Assembly: GCA_017591395.1 (NCBI GenBank)
Contig: WEDG01005276.1
Span: 1-64,000, forward strand
Source: Schistocephalus solidus
Taxonomy: Eukaryota > Platyhelminthes > Cestoda > Diphyllobothriidea > Diphyllobothriidae
Reading direction: 5' to 3'
DNA length: 64,000 nt
Shown here: piece by piece, positions 46,001-58,076 of the stretch
Layout: the number at the start of each line of letters is the position of its first letter
Numbering within the stretch: the stretch's first letter is position 1
Notes under the pieces: model-generated
What the model was told of the DNA's origin: nothing
The model's database searches: none
Seen by the model: only the letters and a program-made list of their open reading frames with translations
Translations under genes and position numbers: made by a program

Positions 46001-49000
46001 ACCCATCCTCAGAGAAAGTGGCAGATAGAGGTGATAGACACAAGGTGCGCAGTATTTAAATTACGCAGTGGTCACGCGAGCGCATGTGTACTACGATTAA
46101 CAGCGCTCGCGATCACCGCTGGGGAATCGTAATTGATTCGATGATGGCTAGGCCGTCCGCGTCCGAATCATAAATGCCCGTGATTTCATTATCCATATTG
46201 GATGTTGACGTGATAGCGACCCGGAAATTTGGCTCACGGTCATCGGGGGTGCTATTCGCCCGCACCCTTCCCACGTGGCTGATTCCCCTGCTCAGGTGAT
46301 GCCTCGGCACGCTAGGGGAACGGGAGGTTATTGCGCTTGTTGATGGACTACGGGCTTAAGAACCATGACTCGTACAGATCACGCAGTTATCACCTTTTGC
46401 GAGAATTTCGGCCTCGTGAAATTTGAAAATATGGCCGGATCACATCGAGTTAGCTACAACCTGAGAGCCCACTGCGATTGTCTGGTTGGAAAATGTCAGC
46501 CATCAACCTCAGTCCCTTCTGTCTGTGCACCTGCCACGTGTTCAGGTATTTTGTTTCCCCAAAAAGGGCAACATCGGTATCTCAGTTTGCAGCTCACTCG
46601 ACGTGATCCGGCCATATTTAGGGACATCAAACATAATACTTGAAAACGTGACAATTGCACAGACACGAGGTTAGACCGCTGACAGTGTCCAACCAGACAA
46701 TTGCACTGAGAGGTGCACCGAAGGTCAATGCAGCTAAATCCTTAATGAACGCTTATTCCTCGTCACTACGAAACTACCCTTGCAGGTGGAAAGATCGCAT
46801 ACCCTAAAGTAAACCAGGGTACATCGCTGGACGTTGCGTGGCAAGAACACGGTTGGCTTTTATCTAGCAGGACTAAGTGAACTGCGTCCCGGACAAATAG
46901 ATGGGAAGTGCGGTGGAGCTACAACGACGGAGACGACTTTAGGAATAACAGGGTCAGTGGCACGGTCAGCTCAACTACCATGAATTTTAGACCGCTGAAT
47001 GGCATAATGCGAACCTAAATGCGGAGAGCCAAAATACTACCAGGAGCAGTTTGGCGAAGAGACCAAGAACTTGACAATCAGATGCTGGTTTATAAAGGAT
47101 TCAGCCAGCTATTGCATGTGTTGCGCTGAAAGGACGTGGTCGTTCCAGATTTATGAAACTCAATAAACTTCAAGAAGCATTATTTCTCCAAGACAATAAA
47201 ACTAAGAAAGTTACGAAGTGATTTTCAAGGAGACAGGACAGTATCTACGAAATTACTACCTTTAATCGATTTCTATTATGGCCTGAAGCTATTAAACGCG
47301 GTGGCCAAAACAACTTGTCCGTTCTGACGTGAATTGCTGGAAAAAAGTGAGATCACAAGAATTTCAATGCTAGCAAGTCGGACACCTACAAACGAAGATC
47401 CGTAAGTTTTTAACAAGAATAATGTCCGTCCGAATAACAGAAAATTGCAACCAATCTTACCTGCTGTCGAATAGCCTGTGCGATAGCAGGGACAAAAGAG
47501 ATTGGATTCAAATCTAAGTCATCGCATAGTATTTCAGCAAACTGCTCCGGCGTTATCATTTGTTCGTATCGATTCCACGTGAAACAATCCCGAAGCTTCA
47601 CGCCATCAAATTCGATGTCCAGACGAATAGGGACGAGGTGTTCCGGTTGTATTGCATTCTCGTGATAAGCCACGGGGTCTGAGTCATCCAGGCAGATCGG
47701 AAAACTGGACACTTTGCTGCTTTGTTTGTCTACAGTGTCCAAAGATGCGAACAAAGATGTCCAAAGATGCAAACAATAATTGTGCATGTTGATAGGAGAC
47801 AATAGAAAATGAGGAACTAACGGGGACGAGATCTGCCGATTGGGGTAGGGCAGGGGACCGAGTCCAGATGAAATGAGGTGTTTGGCACCGAGCTCACCCA
47901 GCGGCCGGACTCGCGCTTGGAAGTCTTCAATGGCGTGGACCCACTACCCAGTGAAACGTCAGAGATGATATTGTTCCCAGAAAGATTCAATGCGGTACCG
48001 GAAGCCAAGCCTCCCGCAGATGAGCCTATCCCCGAAAGATTGACAGAACCGGCACGCGTAATTGACCCATTGTTGCCAGTAGATTGAGCGGCATGTCCCA
48101 TCATGGCTGTTCCGGTGCCCTGGAAAAGTAGGTTTACACAAAACAATTAGAAATGGGACTAAAATATGACAAACAAAGAAACAACCATTTGCAAGATTTA
48201 CCTCGAATGACTTGAAACGTTCTTCACTGCCAGCGATGAGCTCATCGACCTCGTAGGCCCGCAAGAGAGTGGCATTTATGGCAGTAATTGGTGTGGCAAG
48301 CCCTACAAGGTAGACATTTTCCGTGAAAATTTAACAATCATATTTTTGTGCCATGTGTTTGCATGAAATGCTACTGTTCTTTTTGGAAACTAGAGTTATA
48401 CCAGAGACCACGTGGGAAACTCCTGGAGGTCAACTTATGTGCCAATCCTTAACAGTAGCATCATGAAGCCACAGAAAATCAAAGAAACACGTATCAATGT
48501 ATTTTTTAGTTCCAACACTGAGTTTCTTATTAAACACATTTATGTACGAGAGCCGGATAGTTTGGCGGGTGTAACGATGCGATCTTTTAGTTGAACGTTT
48601 TCTTAAAGTTTGAAGTCGACCCTGACAACCTCTTTTTCGATGACTCGACTCCAAACGCGAGAGTTTGTGGCGAAATAATTGTGGTTCCACTGAGGACCTT
48701 GAGAAACTGCTAGTAGAAATACAAAGTGAAGTGAATACATAACGAAGCTAAAATGGAACTTTACCCATGGCGATCAGTTTCTCGCGTTCTTCGGGGGTAG
48801 CCAGGCTTTTCCAGAGATTTGGGTACTTTTTCAAGAGTTCACCCCGGAAAAGGCGCATATATCGACCAACCTGCAAGTTGACAAACCAAGTCAGGCTTGA
48901 GAAGATGTAGAAGCGATCACTGGAACAATAATTTTATGCGCCTGATGTTCCGGATTCCAGCTCTAACCCATCTTTGAAGACAGCATCTGATGCGGGTCTA

Positions 49001-51955
49001 AACTTACTCTATGCCAAGGTGGAAAATTGAGCTTAATCTTGGTGATAGAAAAGATCATAAAATCACGCGACACCAGACATAAACTGAGCAAATCCTTATG
49101 CCGACTCTACATAAGTGACAAGCCGTGCAGTCGTGACTACCAGGACATTATCCCTAGTATTTCGTAGCTGATCCGGCTAGTCTTTTAGGAATTTTTAATC
49201 GCAGTACACTGATTGTGTGTGGTAGGCCCCAAAGGTAGTTTTTTTTAATTTTGTCACTGTCAAGAACTTGTGAAATTTGGTTTGACCGAAATGAAACATA
49301 GACACATCTGTGAAGCATGGCGCATAACGCACACAAATGTACCTTCTGTAAGGCTTATTGTGGTTAGATTAATCGAGCCCGATGAGATACTAGAGCCTAA
49401 CTGGCTGTGCCTGTTATTATCTAGGGAGATGTTCAGTGAACAGCTTGATAAATCCATCCCTAGGCAGTCTAAAAGCACCAAACTGGACAACGTAGAAGCT
49501 GAAAGTTTGGTACATGCTGGAGTTCTGGCAACAGGCAAGGGCTGCCGCGCAATGAGGCTTTGAACGGCTCCAAATAGCCGTTGGCATTGTTTCTGGGAGA
49601 TATGGACAGATTCTGTGCCTAGTGCGACTTTTAAAAAGGACTAGTGTGTTAGTGAAACTAAACGCAAGGGCTACTATGTTCTTGAAAGTAATATTCGATT
49701 CGAATGAATCCCATCATGACCTAACTCTTGAAGTTTAAGAAACTATATTAGATATATTCAAATCGCTGCTCCGAATAGCCTGCAAAATAGCTGTCATTCC
49801 AAAATGCAACACCAACTTCTAATTTATAGAAAATTAATGCGGGAAACTGTTGTACAACACATTTAAAGGCAAACTTAATTGACGCAAGTAGCTGGGAAAC
49901 AAAATGTGCTGACCCAACGAAGCAGGAACCTTTTCAAGCACAAGTTGTTAAACATCACTGAAAGCGGTAAAAAGACGCTCGACTAACATATAGTAAGACC
50001 AATAACGCCCGAACTAATAGCCCCGGGACCAGACTCCAGAAATCTGAAGAGAACTGCTCCGGGGTCGTCACTGACCTTGTCCCCGCAGTTTGGCATCAGC
50101 CCGTGCGCATCCCATCAATCTCGTCTTGTCAGTACTAGTGAAAAACATGAAGACAACTCCATTCGTAACACAGTTGCAGTCAACATCCAAAACAATCTAC
50201 CCGTCGCAGAGCCCATCCCCTTCTCTATACTGAATAGTCTGCAACTTTGTACTTCAGATGATGTTTAGGTTAAACTGAATTTTAGTTATCTTGGCCCACT
50301 GTAAGTCGTCCTATGGCACTAAACTCCCACCCACCATTCCTGGACCCTGCATCCCTCTTTAGAGGATTGTTCAAAACTCCACCTGAGAATCGAGGCCCGG
50401 AGACTGTCATCCTCCACTGAAGTGACGTATGGTTATGATATTAGCTAAGCTCATGGGTTAGGATTCCCAGTTCAGAGCGCTCAAAACAGATTCGGCCTTT
50501 TCCACCTTCCTTATGTATCTCAATGGGAAAAAGCAGGAGTAGCATACGAGGACGATTATTAGATCTTCAAAGGGTTTACTGCAAAAATTCATCGTAACTG
50601 AACACTAACTGCCGGATATGCTTTTGAAGTTAGCCATCTGGTACCGAAAGCGCTGAATTTTTTCTATCATTATAATGGCGTTATGGATTTAAAATTCAAC
50701 TTCGGCATTTTAATGAGCAAATTTTTAAAAAGTTTTTGGTCAAATTTTGAAATCAGAAGCAAAAATTTGCTTAACTGCAGGTTAGCTGTATCCTAGGTCG
50801 AATTCTGTTATGTAACAGACATATTCCAGCCTTAAAAAATACAGGCAGATCTTCGTACCGACCGGCTGCTTCAAAAACTCAGTTTTATTAAGTAGACCAG
50901 GATCTATCGATACTTTAATGGGTGCACCTGAAACAAGCGAATCGGAACACCACTGTACGTGAGAGGTCGTAGAATTGACTTCGCGCGAATTTGGGACGCA
51001 GCAGCTACCCCGCTTTGCTCGCCATGGAGTCGACAGAGCTGTTGATTAAAGCCATTAAAGTGGCCGACAAAAATAAGGCCACATATACGCGTATCACACA
51101 TGTGATAGCTCTCAACTCCATACCAAATAGTACATCCGGGCACATCGTTCAGAGTAGGACCAGAATTCACGGGTCATGGCTACCAGCGCTCTTAACTATT
51201 TAGTGAAAAAACGTACCGCTATCCTTCATATAACATACCATTGGCAAATTATACATAAGCTGCCTGCGAATGATGTTGAGCGCAGAAATGGCGCTTTAAG
51301 TCCGCTCTATTGCGGTTTACACTGCCCACTTCCAAGTGGAATCACCTGCATAATCTGCGGTCGTTCTGCATACCCAGGCGGCACTTAACAGGAACAGATT
51401 TTCTGATATTAAGGTTCTATTCTCAAAATAACATATCTGGACGGGTAGAGAAACTGCAGACCTCAAGGCCGATTTGCACGATCTGTCCTCGATTACATTC
51501 ACGAAATCCCTCCAAAGGCTAAGCACACAGGTCAAAAAATGAGGCTTATTTCGTTCAGAGGTTAAAAGATTTTAAAACCAACCTTGAATCCTGAAGGTGT
51601 ATAGAAAAAGGAACAATAAAGGAGTGATTTGTAAAATACGGAGTTTCGATGGAAATATTTCCACCATGCCGTATATGGCGGTAGCCGAGAGGAAAACTGT
51701 ACACTCGTACAAGTCTCATCGATTTTTTAAGCTTATATTGGCGTGTCCCTACTATTTAAGCAATTATAATTGTAACAACTTTGACTCTATTTATAGACTC
51801 AAATGTAACTATCTTAAAAGGTAAGTAGCTAAAATTAGTTATAGGTAATGATAACTGTTATATGATAATACCTCAGAAGCCAGGTAAAAAAATTCCCCAT
51901 CTGGTTGCAGCTGAAATTCAATGGGTTTTTCGCCATATCTAAACTCTAAAGCCAT
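40081..51955 (-). CDS. SMARCB1: SNF5 / SMARCB1 homologue, complete, eight coding exons
   Basis: Core subunit of SWI/SNF (BAF) chromatin-remodelling complexes in the nucleus. Exons: 51955-51872, 48870-48765, 48302-48202, 48119-47822, 47729-47461, 44322-44069, 43149-43018, 40120-40081. They sum to 1284 bp (427 codons plus stop) and every intron is GT-AG with matching phase. Exon 1 starts [20 protein letters not shown]; exons 2-3 complete the N-terminal winged-helix region ([40 protein letters not shown]). Exon 4 has a Ser/Gly/Asn-rich insert (residues about 98-164) followed by the conserved [23 protein letters not shown]5 repeat 1 is at about 228-287 ([17 protein letters not shown]), repeat 2 at about 300-370 ([40 protein letters not shown]). 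The C-terminal helix is [17 protein letters not shown] followed by [12 protein letters not shown] and a stop. The human protein is 385 residues; the extra length is mainly the exon-4 insert. Introns 1, 5 and 7 are about 3 kb and carry repeats. No disabling change seen. Confidence 0.97.
40470..40960 (-). repeat. Diverged zinc-finger LINE 3' UTR in SNF5 intron 7
   Basis: Minus-oriented: GCCACGGCTTTTAGTTCACC (second-unit hairpin, near 40690), TTGTTTATGGTAAGGAATAT, and upstream CAGACAC-diverged unit core. More diverged than the 25 and 29 kb copies, so an older insertion. Confidence 0.65.
40961..43017. other. Remainder of SNF5 intron 7
   Basis: No exon recognised. Short frames at 41487-41860 are open on both strands without a known domain. 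42535-42590 on the minus strand reads [13 protein letters not shown], a possible retroelement scrap. Confidence 0.4.
43150..44068. other. SNF5 intron 6
   Basis: 919 bp with donor GTAAGT and acceptor CTGCAG (minus strand). No element recognised. Confidence 0.8.
44686..45901. mobile_element. Foldback DNA transposon (copy 3) in SNF5 intron 5
   Basis: The right end on the minus strand reads TACAGTTAGTGACCGATCTC; the left end reads CTATAGGAAGTGACGGATCTC on the plus strand. The arms share GATCTCATGCAA, TTCCATCGATTTT-like inner blocks, TTTTGAACGAACATC and TTTGATAGCAAATCACGTCT. About 1.2 kb, no coding capacity. Confidence 0.75.
45940..46400 (-). pseudogene. Penelope-like element 3' remnant in SNF5 intron 5
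   Basis: Shares with 8317-8760: a diverged EPNFRVA and [18 protein letters not shown] segment and the tail GGATTCTCATTCGAACCCAT. It lies close to the right end of the foldback element. Confidence 0.55.
46401..47460. other. Remainder of SNF5 intron 5
   Basis: No recognised element. Confidence 0.4.
48871..51871. other. SNF5 intron 1
   Basis: 3001 bp. Frames at 49260-49563 (Ser/Asn/Leu-rich on the minus strand) and 50904-51170 have no recognised family. The first resembles the composition of the exon-4 insert but I could not establish homology. Confidence 0.6.
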
Positions 51956-52498
51956 TAAATTATGTGGGTGAACTGCACACAAATATTTGTATCTGGCACA
52001 TTTTCACACGCAGCGAAACAAATTAAGGAATGAGAGGAATCACAATCTCCACTGATGAGATATTAGTTTCTTTTTGATGTAGTTTCTTTGCTCGCATCCA
52101 TACAACCAGATTTATAACGGTAATTCACAGACGAATCCATAAATCCTATGGCGCGAATGTTCCTGCGACTACTTTGCTCAAAATCATGGGCTATTTCTAA
52201 GAAACCAATCATTTCTTTAACCAACAATACCAGTGACCACTAAAAAGAACGCCAATGGCACCAAAAAACCTTGCTTTTGCCGAAATAACTATGCAGAACT
52301 TGGATTCTGTGGCTCTTCCATTAGTTAACTCTGTGTTTTAAGTAGGATATGTTTGAGAGAGAGAGAGAGGGGGAATGCGCTTTATTTTGAAGTATCATTC
52401 AAAATTTTCAGCAAAAATATAAATGCGTACACTCACTAAGATAAAAGGATAAGTAAACATAATATGCAAGCACACGTAACAGGAACCCGATTCCTGTT
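51956..52498. promoter_or_regulatory. Upstream region of SNF5 (5' UTR/promoter expected)
   Basis: Lies between the SNF5 ATG (51955-51953) and the LINE starting near 52499. I see no clear TATA box or initiator; the regulatory role is inferred from position only. A (GA)n tract sits at 52355-52370. Confidence 0.3.
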
Positions 52499-54330
52499 AT
52501 GAGAAACGATGACGGTTTCGAGATATCAGAAAATAAAAACAAAGCTGAACACTTTTCCCAGTTCTTTCAGTCGTTTTTCACTAGGAAAGCTATTTTTATT
52601 TCACCATGTTACGAGACTACAGGAATGCCACTTATTCAGGATATGCTCTTTCAAGAAGCGGTGGTCTTTGAAGAACTAAAACGTCTGAAGGCATGCAAAT
52701 CCCCTGGCAAAGCTACTCCTCGAAATTGCTCGAGAGCTGGCGAAAACGCTTTCGTTGCTGTGCCAGAAATCGTTCGTTACGGGAATTCTTCCTACCCACT
52801 GAAAAACAGCCCACATCGCACCGCTTAACAAAAGTGGTAGTCGTGCATTTGCTACAAATTACAGGCCTGTCAGCCTGAACTCAATCTGTTGCAAGGTTAT
52901 GGAGAAGGTTGTCAAAAAGGAATTGATGATTTATTTAGAAACCCGTAACCTCTTATCGACTGCATAATACGGCTTTCGTTGGTGGAAGATTCTGTGTTAC
53001 GACCTTACTTTATACGATGCAAAGCTGGACAAAAGCACTCGATGCAAACGAAACTGTGCATGTTGCCTACATTGATTTCCAGAAGGCCTTCGATAGTGTT
53101 CCACACCAGCGTCTACTTCACAAGTTGAGAATGTTCGGTATTGCTGGCAAACTTCTTACTTGGATCAAGAATTTTCTCATCGGTCGTTCCCAAGTGGTCT
53201 GTGTAGGCTGATCGCGATCAAAGCGCACAATTATCAAAAGTGGAGTCCCACAAGGTTCAGTGCTCGGACCGATCCTATTTCGCTTGTTCATTAATGATTG
53301 TGTACAGGAATTGGACTGTAACTTTGCTATGTTTGCGGACGATATAAAAATCTGGAAAGTTTTCCACAATGCTGCTGATGCAGACAATTTCCAAGAAAAT
53401 CTTCGTCGATTGGACGAGTGGTCCCGCAAATGGCTCTTGTCCTTCAACTCAAACAAATGCACCCTGCTACGTCTGGGAAATCGAAATCAGGTCACTGATA
53501 TGTGACCCTACTATTTGAACGGTTTGCCACTCCGAGAAGCACACACACACACAGAAGGATCTTGGAGTTTGGATGAAAGACAACCTGAAGCGTTCTACGC
53601 ATAGTTCCAAGGCAGCTAATTTCGCCAATTCAATACTGTACGCTATCAAGTGGGCATTTAAAGTTTTCTATGAAGACTGCTTTTCTAAAGTCTTTGGTAC
53701 ATTTGTAAGGCCACATCTTGAATATGCGATCCAAGCCTGGTGACCGTGGACCCAATAGGACTACAATATGCTCGAAAGGGTGCAGCGGCGAGCCACAAAA
53801 TTAGTAAGAGTTCAATCTGAACTGCCATATGAGATTTGTCTAAATAACCTAAAGCTCTATCCTCTGAGTTATAGGCAGTTGCACTGAGACTAGATAAAAA
53901 CCTTCCGTATCGTGCTTGGCATGGATTGCGCCCTCCTATGTTGAGACTTTTTCCAACTTGCCACTACGAAAAATCTCCGAGGTCATCCATTCAAACTAAG
54001 TGCGCCCCACGTAAGATTGAATGTAAGGAAGTATTTTTTCACCAACCATGTCGTGGAACCGTTGAATAACCTACCTGAGGCGATTGTTATGTCCCAGTCT
54101 GTGTATACATTAAAACATCGGCTTGACATACATATGTTACAGCACCACGAAGACTATGTGACTACTTAACCTTAACAATATCAGTGTACCACGTAAACCT
54201 GCTAGCATTCACTTGACTGTTACTTCTTGAATTTGCCTCTTATTCTTGCTACTTTTATGTAACAAATAGGGATTTCAAAGGCGTAAGCCTATTTTCCTCA
54301 AATACACTGAACTGAACTGAAAATCAAAGA
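52499..54330 (+). pseudogene. CR1-like LINE, reverse transcriptase and 3' end
   Basis: 5'-truncated. In shifting frames: LKACKSPGKATP, YIDFQKAFDSVPHQRLLHKL (first RT Asp block, 53070-53125), SGVPQGSVLGPILFRLFIND (53243-53300), MFADDIKIW (53329-53355; catalytic FADD), LNEWxxKW-type thumb, and a degenerate C-terminus to about 54165. The 3' end has AAATAGG..CCTATTT stem and a CACTGAACTGAACTGA tail. Multiple stops; inactive. Confidence 0.85.
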
Positions 54331-54739
54331 GTCAAAAATGTACATCTAGCAGGGAGACAGTTCTAGTCTGAGCTTTTTTTATTTCAGTCTCTTCACGCGT
54401 AAGGTAGCGTGCTAGAAATGGCAAAACGGAGCGCTGGTATGCCGCTGTACGGCAGGCTATGCGGCGAACGCCTCGGCGCATCGGACGGGAAGACTTCACA
54501 GTGATCAGCTAAGAGTGGAGGGGGTGGGTTTAATCTTCATTGATTCGCCCAGCGAATTGTTTGACTGTCGTAAAGTGACGTTTTGCTATCAAATCCATTA
54601 AACAGTATAAGAAACACCAGCAACAGAAGAGAGCATTCGGATAATACGTTTTAAAATTAAAAAATCCTTTTTAAGCAAGGCTGGAAAAATCACAGTAGAG
54701 CAATAAACAGGCAGTTGTTCAGGCAGTCACACAATGTCC
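54331..54739. other. Spacer without recognised feature
   Basis: Nothing recognised. Confidence 0.4.
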
Positions 54740-55125
54740 ACCGACCGACCAGCCGTGTGCCCAGCTTAAAGCCACCCTCCTACGCTTTAATAATGGGTCC
54801 GACCATCAACTGTACCATCAACACATTCACGAGGAGTGTTTGGATGACCAGAAACCCACCAAACTCCTCAGAAGGATGCAAATACTTCGTTGTGAGCTGT
54901 ATATTGACGAAACATTATTTAGGCACATGTTCCTAGGGCTTCTGCCCACCGATGTTCAAACCATCCTGGCATCTGGCTATAAGGATCTCTCAGTTTCACG
55001 GCCAGCCGATATGGTGGACAGGATGTTGGAGGTTCAATGGTTCAAGCCGCTTTCCATTTCCCAGCTCTCCACTTCCCCCTAACGGAGGTCTAATGAGCAC
55101 CTTGTGATGCAGATGGCTGCCATTA
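54740..55125 (+). pseudogene. Ty3/gypsy gag fragment
   Basis: After a frame change near 54830 it reads DDQKPTKLLRRMQILRCELY, LFRHMFLGLLPTDVQTILAS and LSVSRPADMVDRMLEVQ, matching the gag domain of gypsy elements (KPSxLLRRM..LLRxLFLxRLPxxVQxILA). It ends in MQMAAITTEI and is cut off by the dispersed repeat at 55127. Confidence 0.75.
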
Positions 55126-55126
55126 C

Positions 55127-55310
55127 GACAGAGATTTATTTATTGCCAGTTTACAGGCAAGATCAACAAAACATATACAGCAGAAGGTCAAGCTGACAGT
55201 AAAAAAAAACTCCTGGTCGTTTATTCAGGTAATTTCATGAGAAAAACTGCAGCTTTTTGAATAATTAAAGTTCACGACAGGGAAATGTTGACACAGGTGC
55301 CCGGTGAAGA
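55127..55310 (-). repeat. Dispersed repeat (inverted match to 20886-21055)
   Basis: Begins TTTATTTATTGCCAGTTTAC and ends GACACAGGTGCCCGGTGAAG, the reverse complement of the 20.9-kb copy. It interrupts the gag frame. Confidence 0.65.
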
Positions 55311-56392
55311 ACTTCTTCATTCAGTGTTATGAATCTGGTATTCTGCGCCAGCGGGTATGTTGGCGAGCGGCTGTTCGCTGTCGACTGAGAAATAAGCCGA
55401 TTGAAGTCTGCAGAGCCAGTTATATTGCCCTCAGCATGAAGTCCGCACAGGATTCAGAGTCCGTGAACACCGTCAGAACCAAAAAGCGCTTCCACAGAGT
55501 CAGCACCCAAAAGTTTTGTAAGGTGTCCTGAATGGTCAAGGTCATCGTGTGCAAAGGAACCACGTATCCTTTTGTTCTCCGGCTTGGACAGTTTGAAAAT
55601 CGTTAACACTTCGCTTGTTATGATTCTGACATTAAAACTGCCACTGCACGAACGTAATTGCTCTTCGCAATTTTCGGGAATTTTTCTTGTGCCGAATTAC
55701 CTCACAAAACGACATCAAATTGGAATTTGTTTATCACCTTCGTCGACTTGATAAAAACAGCCTCTACACCAATACAATCTGACAACCGCTCAGTGAACCA
55801 AAAGTGCAAAACCCTTGAAGATCTGATGTTATCCAGGACCTTTGACCTCTACAAACGGCTGAGTCGTTCCTGAATATTCTTCCTATTGTTTATTGTTTTT
55901 TTTAAAAGTGGTTTTGAACGAATAGGCGCATTTATTGCTCATATTGTTTCTATTGCGGCGTCGTTGGACTTCCGTTTGAAATTCGTTCGTCTCCAAGCTT
56001 TTGATTTTTGGCCAATAATCTGTTCCCAAAGTCAGGATTCAACGAAATAAGTTGTCATTGGATCACATATTGTCTGTTTATCAGGATCAGCTTATAATTG
56101 TTTATAGACATTGTGATATTCAGGCTCACGAAAATTGATATCGGAATCTCGAATAATAAGCTAACTCAGCTTTATTTGGATCCTGCCTCATACGGGCTTC
56201 AGAAAACAGTCTCTCGCCAGGAAAGGTGTCTACATCAGAAAGGAACGGAGAACAACTGGCAAACTCACTTCGAAGGCTGCATCATTCTTTTCTTCGTATT
56301 AGCATTCCATAGTGAATTCGGTTCGGAAAAGCACTTCTTTTTGTGCTCAGTAATCTATTCGCTTGATAATTTAAGCTGCTTGTTAAAACTTA
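55311..56392. other. Spacer without recognised gene
   Basis: Plus-strand frames 55304-55531, 55658-55873 and 56098-56406 show no domains. Confidence 0.4.
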
Positions 56393-56470
56393 ATGCATCC
56401 TCGTAGAGATCTTGCTGGCATGGGAAATGCAAATGTGCACGACCCGACCACGCGAGAAAATTATTCACCA

Positions 56471-56542
56471 CTTCGGCCAGGACTCGAAACACCAACCTGT
56501 CGATTAGCTACCGATGCTCTTGACCGCTCGGCCACGCCCGGG
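56471..56542 (-). tRNA. tRNA-Ser(GCU)-like sequence (pseudogene or SINE head)
   Basis: The minus strand has A-box TGGCCGAGCGG, a variable-loop-containing middle, an anticodon loop TAGCTAA with anticodon GCT on a 4-of-5-bp stem, and a B-box-like TTTCGAGTCC. The acceptor stem does not pair well, so it is not likely a functional tRNA. It lies inside an open frame that continues into the LINE ORF1, giving that frame an artefactual N-terminus. Confidence 0.55.
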
Positions 56543-56552
56543 AAGCCAGCAG

Positions 56553-57965
56553 ACAAAACAAATAATATACACTTCAAAAATAATGATCTCTCCTATCTTT
56601 GTAAACTGTTTTCGATTTCATGTGACAAAAACTTACCAGAAATACTCAAGTCCCTCTCAGCAGACCGAGAAGAACCACGAAGCAGCCATATTGAAGAAAG
56701 CAGCGCACTACTGAACATTACCAAAACTAAGCTAAACAGTGAAGGGCTGGCACACTGTGATGGACGCCGAGGACTCACAACCAGAGTTGAGAGATTAGAA
56801 GGAGACCTCGATCTCCTATCGGAAATAATATCAGTCCTCATAAAACATAATAAAATTAACTCGCCGAAACACGATGCAAATGAGCCAAAAAACATCAGCA
56901 AACTAGAACATAATCATCGAAAGGAAACGGTAGAAGTCAAAAGGCACAACATTAAGCGAAACAAAAAGAGAAAAAGAACGAAGTCATTAGAACAAACCTC
57001 TGAGTCAGTTGAAATACAGATGACCATATAGAAAATAAGCGAGGAGGAAATTATGTCTTGCATTCCCCCAGGTTCGGGAAATCTGGTGCACATAGAATCC
57101 GACTGCACAAAAGTAAATCAGCGATCGACGGTCTCTGAAAATTCAAAAAACAGTAATCGTAAGGTATTTTTACTGCGACGGACGAGCGACAGCAGCATGC
57201 TCTTTTCATGTCCATCGAACTACAATGAAGCAGTGCATGGTAGCCAGCAAATTAATGGCGGAAAAGTGGCCTGTGACTTATCGACAGACCTGGATGACAC
57301 AAACCAAAATTCAGGTTTCCCGGTTGCTATTCGAGCAAACGCATTGTCAGGAAAACTCACGCTCTTTAAAAGGTTCATAGAGATGTCTGCAAATCAACCA
57401 ACAGGCTCATCGATGAAGACAAATTTGAACACAGTATTAAAGACTGTAACAAAGGGAATGATTAAACCTTTCATCACTAAAAGAAAGCAGGATGCAGAAA
57501 CGAGTTTTTTCCCTGACAGATCATTTTGTCAAAAGAAAGGGTAAAACAGGATCTGCTGACATTTCAAAATTTATTGAATGATACGCAAGAAACTGGTGTG
57601 ACAGTCGACATCAAAAAGATCTTTCGATTGGGGCCTCTCGTTACAAATGAAACGCATAAGGTTTGACCAAGACCATTAAAAGTCGTTTTGGGGAGCAAAC
57701 AGCAGGTAGATCTATTGCTCTCTCGAAAGTCCCGACTACGAAAGAATCATTGTGGAGTTTTTTTTTCAGCCGGATTACTCTCCCACCGATTGGATGAAAA
57801 TGAGGACATTGGTAGCAGAATTGAAAAGACGTCAATACGAGGGGGAACACAACTTGAAAATTGTAGACAACAAAATAGTCAAAACGGTGCGCTCGTTTTA
57901 TGGGAACATCCGGTGAAATTGACGGCAACCACGCCGGTCAAAAGCCCGACCAAATGCCTATAGAT
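56553..57965 (+). pseudogene. CR1-like LINE (element A) ORF1
   Basis: Three consecutive open pieces in different frames. 56553-57031 has a helical, Leu/Glu/Arg-rich stretch (TTRVERLEGDLDLLSEIISV) suited to a coiled coil and a basic tail. 57053-57544 is Ser/Asn-rich. 57550-57940 reads KKIFRLG, PLKVVLGSKQQVDLLLSRKS and RLRKNHCGVFF, matching the nucleic-acid-binding domain of flatworm CR1-type ORF1 proteins. Frameshifts near 57545 and 57750 disable it. Function in active relatives: RNA binding/chaperone for the LINE RNP. Confidence 0.65.
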
Positions 57966-58076
57966 TTGAACCCAGACAGGAGACTGGATATATCTTGTGA
58001 AATATTGAGCAAAAATCGCCATGTGGAAGAAAGAACCAAAAATCTTCAGAAATAGAGGGAACAAAACAAGATTAAA

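Noticed and set aside
49260..49563. Ser/Asn-rich frame in SNF5 intron 1 as an extra or duplicated exon
   Set aside because: Composition resembles the exon-4 insert but I could not align it, and it would break the exact phase closure of the eight-exon model.
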